Shown piece by piece: positions 1-4,124 of a stretch of DNA of 5,387 bases (positions are counted from its first letter, which is position 1; each line of letters starts with the position of its first letter). A program made the position numbers and the translations under genes. Location of the stretch: positions 1 to 5,387 of the forward strand of contig JAJYBO010000215.1 in assembly GCA_021778975.1 (NCBI GenBank). Direction: 5' to 3'. The notes beneath the pieces were generated by a model. That model saw only the letters and a list, made by a program, of their open reading frames with translations, did not search any database and was not told the DNA's origin. This DNA comes from Deltaproteobacteria bacterium (GTDB lineage: Bacteria; Desulfobacterota; Desulfobacteria; Desulfobacterales; Desulfatirhabdiaceae).

Positions 1-498
1 TCGCACCAGCCCGTCCACCATCGTGAATATAAGTATGGCCGTTTTTCGGGCAGACATGCTGGCGATGGAGCCGTCCGCCTGCCCTCTGACAATGGCCTGC
101 TCGAAAATGTCCACGAAGCAGTTGAAGATTGCCTCCAGATGTTCTCTACACACCGAATTGACTTCGGCCAGTTCGTAGGGATATCGCCTGTGAAGCAGCA
201 TGAACAGATCTTCCCGGATGCCCGCCAGATACAGATAGAACGAAATGGCGCCTTCCATCATCTCCAGTCCGCTCGAAAAGGTCCGCGCCGCCGAATAATG
301 AGCGAATTCGGACAGGATATCTTCTTTGACGTTTTTTAAAATTTCTAAAAAAATGTCCTGCTTGGTCTTGAAGTGGTAGAAGATGGTGCCTTCGGCGGCG
401 CCGGTGATACGGGAAAGCTCTGCCATCGAGGTGTATCGAAATCCCTTTCGGGAAAAAAGTTTCAGGGCGGTCTGGAGAATGGCGTCTTTTTTGTTCAT
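1..498 (-). CDS. TetR/AcrR-family transcriptional regulator, C-terminus cut by window edge
   Basis: This is a DNA-binding repressor of the TetR family, reading leftwards; 166 codons are visible without a stop. The protein begins MNKKDAILQTALKLFSRKGF, the usual helix 1 of the family. The helix-turn-helix follows at about residues 23-44 (TSMAELSRITGAAEGTIFYHF), with the signature GTIFYHFKTKQDIF. The rest is the helical ligand/dimerisation domain, with the family-typical late segment ILIFTMVDGL near the break. TetR proteins usually have 190-210 residues, so roughly 25-45 are missing. The ATG at 496-498 was chosen because an AGGA Shine-Dalgarno lies 7 nt upstream (506-509) and helix 1 starts immediately. 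It has its own promoter and an operator-like palindrome upstream, which suggests autorepression. The ligand and target genes cannot be told; TetR genes often head the operon they control, which here would lie beyond the left edge. Confidence 0.95.
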   Translation of the reverse strand, partial: MNKKDAILQTALKLFSRKGFRYTSMAELSRITGAAEGTIFYHFKTKQDIFLEILKNVKEDILSEFAHYSAARTFSSGLEMMEGAISFYLYLAGIREDLFMLLHRRYPYELAEVNSVCREHLEAIFNCFVDIFEQAIVRGQADGSIASMSARKTAILIFTMVDGLVR

Positions 499-523
499 TG
501 AAACATCCTGTGTTTTAAATTCA

Positions 524-537
524 ACTGAGTACTCAGT
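524..537. promoter_or_regulatory. Operator-like perfect palindrome, probable TetR autoregulatory site
   Basis: ACTGAGTACTCAGT is a perfect 14-bp palindrome; one mismatched pair and one further matching pair extend it imperfectly to 522-539. It lies between the -10 box of the TetR promoter and the TetR start codon, right at the predicted transcription start, where a bound dimer would block initiation. Size and symmetry suit TetR-family operators. Binding by this particular TetR is inferred from position only. Confidence 0.65.
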
Positions 538-544
538 CGGTTTT

Positions 545-573
545 TTAGTATCGCAGGTTCGGCGGCGTGTCAA
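545..573 (-). promoter_or_regulatory. Predicted sigma70-type promoter of the TetR gene
   Basis: On the minus strand a perfect -35 box TTGACA (plus-strand 568-573) is followed by a 17-nt spacer and a -10 box TACTAA (plus-strand 545-550), which matches the key first TA and the fifth A of TATAAT. The predicted transcription start is about position 538-539, giving a leader of about 40 nt to the ATG at 498. The start point abuts the palindrome at 524-537. Confidence 0.65.
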
Positions 574-616
574 GTGGAATATCCATGCGGTTAAAAGGAG
601 ATTTTACGAAGCCTTC

Positions 617-636
617 CATTTTGAAATTTGAAAATG
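617..636. promoter_or_regulatory. Imperfect AT-rich palindrome upstream of argS
   Basis: CATTTTGAAATTTGAAAATG pairs with its own reverse complement at 18 of 20 positions; only the G/G pair at 623/630 fails. There is no loop, so it fits a dimeric protein site better than an RNA hairpin. It overlaps the candidate argS -35 box. AT-rich palindromes arise easily by chance, hence the low confidence. Confidence 0.25.
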
Positions 637-656
637 ATGGGATGTTGTGGTAGGGT
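628..656 (+). promoter_or_regulatory. Candidate argS promoter
   Basis: TTGAAA (628-633, 5 of 6 to the -35 consensus) is followed by a 17-nt spacer and TAGGGT (651-656, keeping T, A and the final T of the -10 box). This would place the transcript start near 663 and give a leader of about 50 nt to the ATG at 713. The -10 match is weak and the assignment is tentative. Confidence 0.35.
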
Positions 657-680
657 GAACACAAGTTATGAGCAGAATAC

Positions 681-699
681 GTTGAATGATTCATTTAAC
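681..699. promoter_or_regulatory. Operator-like imperfect palindrome just before argS
   Basis: GTTGAATGATTCATTTAAC has 9-bp arms around a central T690, with a single mismatched pair (684/696). The core is TGAAT-G-ATTCA. It lies downstream of the candidate promoter, covers the alternative argS ATG at 686 and ends 13 nt before the preferred ATG at 713. The half-sites resemble those of arginine-repressor boxes (TGAAT and ATTCA), but those are normally separated by 4 bp rather than 1, so I do not call it an ARG box. Confidence 0.3.
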
Positions 700-712
700 A
701 GGCCATCATTGC

Positions 713-2380
713 ATGAAACAGAAACTTAAACAGATTATCGAACAGGCGCTGCACAGCGCTTATGAAAACGGGGCGCTATCTTCCGAGTCGTTTCCGGAGA
801 TTGTGATAGAAATCCCCAAAACCGTGTCTCACGGAGACTACGCATCCAATGTAGCGATGGTGTCCGCATCCATTCAGAAAATGGCGCCGCGAAAGATCGC
901 CGAAGCGATTGCCAGCCATATCACCGATGCCGACAATGTGATCGAACGTGTTGAAATTGCTGGCCCTGGTTTTATCAATTTTTATATCCGTTCCAACACA
1001 TGGGCCGGGTTTTTAAAAGAGGTCCATACGCAAGGCGGCCGTTATGGCGCCATCAACATCGGGCAGGGTCGAAAAATCCAGATCGAATTTGTCAGTTCAA
1101 ACCCCACCGGCCCGCTGCATGTCGGTCATGGCCGCGGGGCCGCGGTCGGCGACAGTGTGGCCAACATCCTGGCGTTTTGCGGTTATGACGTTCAGAAAGA
1201 ATACTATATCAATGATTCCGGCAGACAGATTCAAACACTGGGCAGGTCTGTATTTCTGCGATGCCGGGAATTGATGGGCGAATCGGTCTTTTTTCCCGAA
1301 GATTGTTATCAGGGAGATTACATTCGGGATATTGCCCGGCAGGTGATAGATCAACAGGGCGCCAGCCTGATGGATCAGTCAGATGAAAAAGCCATCATGG
1401 TCTGCGCCCGATTTGCGGCTGCGCTGATTCTGGACGACATGAAGCGCGATCTGGAATCGTTCGGCGTTACGTTCGACTGCTGGTTCAGTGAACAGAGCCT
1501 GTATGATGCCGGCAATGTGGTGGATGTCATCGAGACATACCGAAACCGCAATGATATCATTTACGAAAAGGACGGCGCCCTCTGGTTCAACACCAGCGCT
1601 TACGGCGACGAAAAAGACCGGGTGGTCGTCCGTCAAAATGGTCAGACCACCTATTTCGCCTCCGATATCGCCTATCACTACCATAAATTCGAGCGCGGGT
1701 TCGAACAGGTGATTGACGTGTGGGGTGCGGATCATCATGGCTATATCCCCCGTGTGGCCGCGGCGATAGAAGCTGGGGGCTATAACAAAGACCGGTTTCA
1801 TGTCATTCTGGTGCAACTGGTGAGCCTGTTGCGCGGAGGCGTTCCGGTAGCCATGTCCACCCGCGCCGGAGAATTCGTCACGCTCAAGGATGTTCTTCAG
1901 GAAGTCGGAAAAGACGCCGCCCGGTTTATCTTTTTAACCCGGAGTTCCGATAATACGCTCGATTTCGATCTCGAGGTCGCCGCGCAAAAAACCAACGACA
2001 ACCCCGTATATTACGTGCAGTATGTTCATGCCCGAATTTGCAGCATTGTTCGGAAATACACTGGGACGATGGCCACGAACATTGCCGATGACATTGACAC
2101 CTCCAGTTTGCTGAATACACCCGATGATATCTCTCTTATCAAGCTGCTGATGAAATATCCGGAAATCATTCGGCTCAGCGCGGAACTTATGGAGCCGCAC
2201 CGGATCACCTTCTTTTTGATGGAACTGGCTTCAGCCTTTCACGGATATTATAACCGGCAGCGGGTGTTGACCGATGATGACTGTTTGACCCGCGCCAGGC
2301 TGTATTTGATGACCGCTGTCCGGCAGGTGATCGCCAACGGGCTTTCGCTTCTGGGCGTAACGGCGCCGGAGTCCATGTGA
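713..2380 (+). CDS. argS: Arginyl-tRNA synthetase
   Basis: This cytoplasmic class I aminoacyl-tRNA synthetase charges tRNA-Arg with arginine at the cost of ATP. From the ATG at 713 it has 555 residues, normal for bacterial ArgRS. Domains in order: N-terminal Add-1 tRNA-binding domain (about 1-90, with HGDYASN at 40-46); catalytic Rossmann core with the HIGH-type motif in SSNPTGPLHVGHGRG (HVGH at 136-139) and VWGADHHG around 337-343; a KMSKS-loop equivalent MSTRAGEFVTL from 381; and the C-terminal DALR anticodon-binding helical domain from about 433 (YYVQYVHAR), ending in LLGVTAPESM. An in-frame ATG at 686 would add nine residues (MIHLTGHHC) unlike the family's N-terminus, so 713 is preferred, with a modest AGG 10 nt upstream (700-702). 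The SPOR gene follows with overlapping or nearly touching ends, indicating co-transcription. Confidence 0.97.
   Translation: MKQKLKQIIEQALHSAYENGALSSESFPEIVIEIPKTVSHGDYASNVAMVSASIQKMAPRKIAEAIASHITDADNVIERVEIAGPGFINFYIRSNTWAGFLKEVHTQGGRYGAINIGQGRKIQIEFVSSNPTGPLHVGHGRGAAVGDSVANILAFCGYDVQKEYYINDSGRQIQTLGRSVFLRCRELMGESVFFPEDCYQGDYIRDIARQVIDQQGASLMDQSDEKAIMVCARFAAALILDDMKRDLESFGVTFDCWFSEQSLYDAGNVVDVIETYRNRNDIIYEKDGALWFNTSAYGDEKDRVVVRQNGQTTYFASDIAYHYHKFERGFEQVIDVWGADHHGYIPRVAAAIEAGGYNKDRFHVILVQLVSLLRGGVPVAMSTRAGEFVTLKDVLQEVGKDAARFIFLTRSSDNTLDFDLEVAAQKTNDNPVYYVQYVHARICSIVRKYTGTMATNIADDIDTSSLLNTPDDISLIKLLMKYPEIIRLSAELMEPHRITFFLMELASAFHGYYNRQRVLTDDDCLTRARLYLMTAVRQVIANGLSLLGVTAPESM
2368..2371 (+). promoter_or_regulatory. 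Ribosome binding site inside the argS 3' end
   Basis: GGAG at 2368-2371, inside the last argS codons, is the only Shine-Dalgarno-like sequence near the SPOR gene start. It is 5 nt from GTG 2377, which overlaps the argS stop as GTGA, and 11 nt from ATG 2383. The two starts differ by two residues. The spacing slightly favours GTG and the codon favours ATG. Confidence 0.6.
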
Positions 2381-3627
2381 CCATGAAATACCGTCGGCCT
2401 CCCGAAAAGAATCGCCCTTCGCCTCGCCCGCAACAGCAGCAGCAACCGCAACGGTCATCCCTTTGGGTTGGACTGATCCTGTTCGTTTCGGCCTGGGTGT
2501 TTCTACTGGGGGTGCTGGTTGGCAGAAAAACGGCGCCCATCCTCTTTGATTATCGTAAAATCAATACGGAAATCGCCGAGCTTGCTAAAACAGCATCCGA
2601 AAAAAAATTGGCCCAGAAAAAAGGGTCGTCCGATCCGCTGGCGAAGCTAGACGATCTGGACTTTTATGAAAAATTGAAGGAAAAAACCTCGGATATTCCT
2701 GAACTTCAGCTTCCACTTCCGGAAAAAGCCAGCAACGTCGAAGATATTCCCAAAAATCTGGCGCGAAAGCCGGAGCCTGAACACGCCGCGGGAAACACAT
2801 CTGTCAAATCGCCGGAAACCGCGATGGCCGATGCCCATCCATTGGAGCCGCCCCCTATCACCCAGGAAACCGCCAAAAATGAAAACCCGGTTGAGCATAA
2901 GCCCGAAAAACCCGTTGAACACAAGCCTGAGACGCGGGTCGAACACAAATCCGAAGCGCCGCCGCATCCACCGTTAGAGCGTGTTCGGCAACCGGAAGCA
3001 CAGCCGGTGGAACGTAAACCCGAAATACCGCCGCATCCGCCGCTGCAACGCGTTCGTCAACCAGAACTGGTGGAACAACACAAGCCGGATAGCGCCGCGC
3101 ATACCGCCGCTACACAGGCGACGGCGACCGGATATCGCGAGGTGCAGGCCGAACATAAACCGGAGCATGTAGAGCGTCCACTGGAAGCGGCGAAGACCGA
3201 ACCGCAACGCATCAGATCCGCTTATGATTTGATGAAGCCGCAACCCGCCAGAGAAGCGGTTGCGACAGCAGAGCCGCATACGACGACGCCGGAACCAGGG
3301 GCGTCCCGTCCGTCAGTGGCGACGCATTCGCCGTCCGCCGAAGCGAAGCCGCCTGTCAGAACGCCGGTCAAGCCTCCGGTGAAACAGCCTCAGCCGGAAA
3401 AGAAGGTGACGCTTCAGGCGTCATCCCTGACCGACCGTAAATCTGCGGACGATCAGGTCGCGGCGCTCCGTAAAAAAGGTATTTACGCCTGGAAGGTCGC
3501 CAAAATGGTGCCGGGTAAAGGCGTATGGTATCAGGTGGTGGTCGGTAAATATGGTGCGGCTCAGGCTGACGCCATAAAGAGTCGTCTGAAACAGGACAAT
3601 GTGGATGTATCCACGACCAATCCGTAA
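2377..3627 (+). CDS. SPOR-domain single-pass membrane protein
   Basis: 416 residues from GTG 2377 (414 from ATG 2383). In order: a short basic, Pro/Gln-rich cytoplasmic tail (1-28, five Gln in a row at 19-23); one transmembrane helix (about 29-49, LWVGLILFVSAWVFLLGVLVG) followed by R50; a juxtamembrane charged segment; a long low-complexity periplasmic linker (about 100-340) rich in Pro, Glu, Lys and His; and a C-terminal SPOR domain (about 343-416, VTLQASSLTDRKSADDQ to WYQVVVGKYGAAQADAIKSRL). SPOR domains bind glycan strands lacking stem peptides, often at the division septum, so an envelope or division role like FtsN or DedD is plausible but not shown. The linker carries internal repeats (2890-3090). 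It is translationally linked to argS, a neighbourhood I recall from other deltaproteobacteria-type genomes. No clear intrinsic terminator follows; the structured repeat at 3648-3791 comes next. Confidence 0.9.
   Translation: MTMKYRRPPEKNRPSPRPQQQQQPQRSSLWVGLILFVSAWVFLLGVLVGRKTAPILFDYRKINTEIAELAKTASEKKLAQKKGSSDPLAKLDDLDFYEKLKEKTSDIPELQLPLPEKASNVEDIPKNLARKPEPEHAAGNTSVKSPETAMADAHPLEPPPITQETAKNENPVEHKPEKPVEHKPETRVEHKSEAPPHPPLERVRQPEAQPVERKPEIPPHPPLQRVRQPELVEQHKPDSAAHTAATQATATGYREVQAEHKPEHVERPLEAAKTEPQRIRSAYDLMKPQPAREAVATAEPHTTTPEPGASRPSVATHSPSAEAKPPVRTPVKPPVKQPQPEKKVTLQASSLTDRKSADDQVAALRKKGIYAWKVAKMVPGKGVWYQVVVGKYGAAQADAIKSRLKQDNVDVSTTNP
2890..3090 (+). repeat. Internal coding repeats in the linker of the SPOR protein
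   Basis: Residues 172-238 hold VEHKPE (172-177), VEHKPE (180-185) and VEHKSE (188-193) at an 8-residue period. The 13-residue unit PPHPPLxRVRQPE then occurs twice, at 195-207 and 218-230, 23 residues apart, interleaved with VERKPE (211-216) and VEQHKPD (232-238). Another EHKPE occurs at 259-263. The two 39-bp copies of the 13-residue unit (2959-2997 and 3028-3066) differ at 8 bases but at only one residue. Confidence 0.85.
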
Positions 3628-3647
3628 AGATGTTACATTTGATGCTC

Positions 3648-3791
3648 TCGTAAAAAGTCGAATTTCAGACGGCTTTGTAAAAAGGCCGCAGGCAAGGCGC
3701 GCAGATATTGAGGAGTGAGGCGTACTTATGGTACGCCGCAACGACGAAAGATGCAGCGCAACGCAGCATCCGGACTTTTTACGAAGCCGTC
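3648..3791. repeat. Palindromic intergenic repeat, REP/MITE-like
   Basis: This about 144-bp structured element fills most of the SPOR-gatC gap. Its left arm TCGTAAAAAGTC (3648-3659) is a perfect 12-bp inverted match to GACTTTTTACGA (3773-3784). A second left copy, GACGGCTTTGTAAAAAG (3668-3684), pairs at 16 of 17 positions with CTTTTTACGAAGCCGTC (3775-3791), so one right end can pair with either left arm. Inside are two hairpins: GGCGTAC-TTATG-GTACGCC (3719-3737) and GATGCAGCG-CAA-CGCAGCATC (3750-3770, one A/A mismatch). It contains no convincing gene. From memory, closely similar sequences recur between genes in Desulfobacteraceae, but I could not check this. I see no obvious target-site duplication. 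It could be mobilised in trans, be bound by a protein, or act as a bidirectional transcription barrier. Confidence 0.75.
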
Positions 3792-3806
3792 ACATTTTAT
3801 TGTGAT
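3778..3806 (+). promoter_or_regulatory. Weak candidate promoter for gatCA, overlapping the repeat end
   Basis: TTTACG (3778-3783, 4 of 6) lies inside the right arm of the repeat. A 17-nt spacer leads to TGTGAT (3801-3806, 4 of 6 to TATAAT), giving a start near 3813, only about 9 nt before the gatC ATG. That leaves little room for the GGTGA ribosome site at 3811-3815. A small inverted repeat TCACA-TTTTAT-TGTGA (3790-3805) overlaps the -10. Tentative. Confidence 0.2.
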
Positions 3807-3821
3807 ACACGGTGAATCCCT

Positions 3822-4112
3822 ATGAAAATATCCAAAGAAGAGGTCATTCATGTCGCCGATCTGGCTCGGATTGAACTGGACGAGGCGGCTGTCGAGAAAT
3901 TTTCACATCAGCTTGGCGCCATTCTGGAATATGTAGATACGCTGAACCAGTTGGATACGTCCGGCGTCACCCCCACAAGTCACGCCATTTTTCTCAGCAA
4001 TGCGTTTCGTGAGGACGTCGTTCATGAACATCTGCCGGTGGACGTCGCGCTTTCCAACGCGCCGGATAAGGATGAAGCGACATTTCTGGTGCCGCGGATC
4101 ATTGGAGGATAA
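3822..4112 (+). CDS. gatC: Asp-tRNA(Asn)/Glu-tRNA(Gln) amidotransferase subunit C
   Basis: GatC is the small subunit that wraps around and stabilises GatA in the GatCAB complex, which converts misacylated Glu-tRNA-Gln and/or Asp-tRNA-Asn into Gln-tRNA-Gln and Asn-tRNA-Asn. It has 96 residues, the usual family length. Family features run along the whole protein: N-terminal EEVIHVADLARIEL (about 6-19), ILEYVDTLNQLDTSGVTPTSH in the middle, the FREDV segment, and the C-terminal NAPDKDEATFLVPRIIGG, where the FxVPxIIG ending is diagnostic. The ATG at 3822 has GGTGA (3811-3815) 6 nt upstream. The gene lies 12 nt before gatA and is surely co-transcribed with it. The upstream DNA is the intergenic repeat. 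Confidence 0.97.
   Translation: MKISKEEVIHVADLARIELDEAAVEKFSHQLGAILEYVDTLNQLDTSGVTPTSHAIFLSNAFREDVVHEHLPVDVALSNAPDKDEATFLVPRIIGG
4104..4108 (+). promoter_or_regulatory. Strong but distant Shine-Dalgarno before gatA
   Basis: GGAGG lies within the last codons of gatC (Ile-Gly-Gly-stop) but 16 nt from the gatA ATG at 4125, well beyond the usual 5-10 nt. No in-frame start codon lies between them. Either the spacing is tolerated or the site mainly serves re-initiation by ribosomes ending on gatC. Confidence 0.45.
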
Positions 4113-4124
4113 AATTCAACCCAT

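Noticed and set aside
139..339. Plus-strand open frame of 66 codons
   Set aside because: It lies wholly antisense to the TetR ligand-binding domain; the opposite strand gives the recognisable protein.
383..631. Plus-strand open frame of 82 codons opposite the TetR gene and its promoter
   Set aside because: It runs antisense through the clear TetR coding sequence and its promoter region, matches no known family, and has no convincing ribosome site.
681..699. Calling this palindrome an arginine-repressor (ARG) box
   Set aside because: The half-sites match but the 1-bp gap differs from the usual 4 bp, so it is kept only as an unassigned operator-like site.
1379..1816. Minus-strand open frame of 145 codons inside argS
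   Set aside because: It is a shadow of the argS catalytic core, where the plus strand carries conserved motifs such as the GADHHG segment.
1853..1870. Degenerate KMSKS motif in ArgRS (MSTRAG)
   Set aside because: Loss of the canonical KMSKS lysine is common in arginyl-tRNA synthetases, and the surrounding GEFVTL context is normal, so it does not indicate an inactive enzyme.
3719..3737. Intrinsic terminator for the argS-SPOR transcript
   Set aside because: The hairpin is not followed by a run of T; it belongs to the larger repeat. A barrier effect remains possible but is not a standard terminator.
3421..3741. Minus-strand open frame of 106 codons covering the SPOR domain end and half of the repeat
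   Set aside because: It overlaps the SPOR domain on the other strand and enters a non-coding palindromic element; the protein is unlike any family I know.
3790..3805. CRP/FNR-like site TCACA-6-TGTGA
   Set aside because: A CRP site has the opposite order (TGTGA-6-TCACA), so this is only a small inverted repeat.
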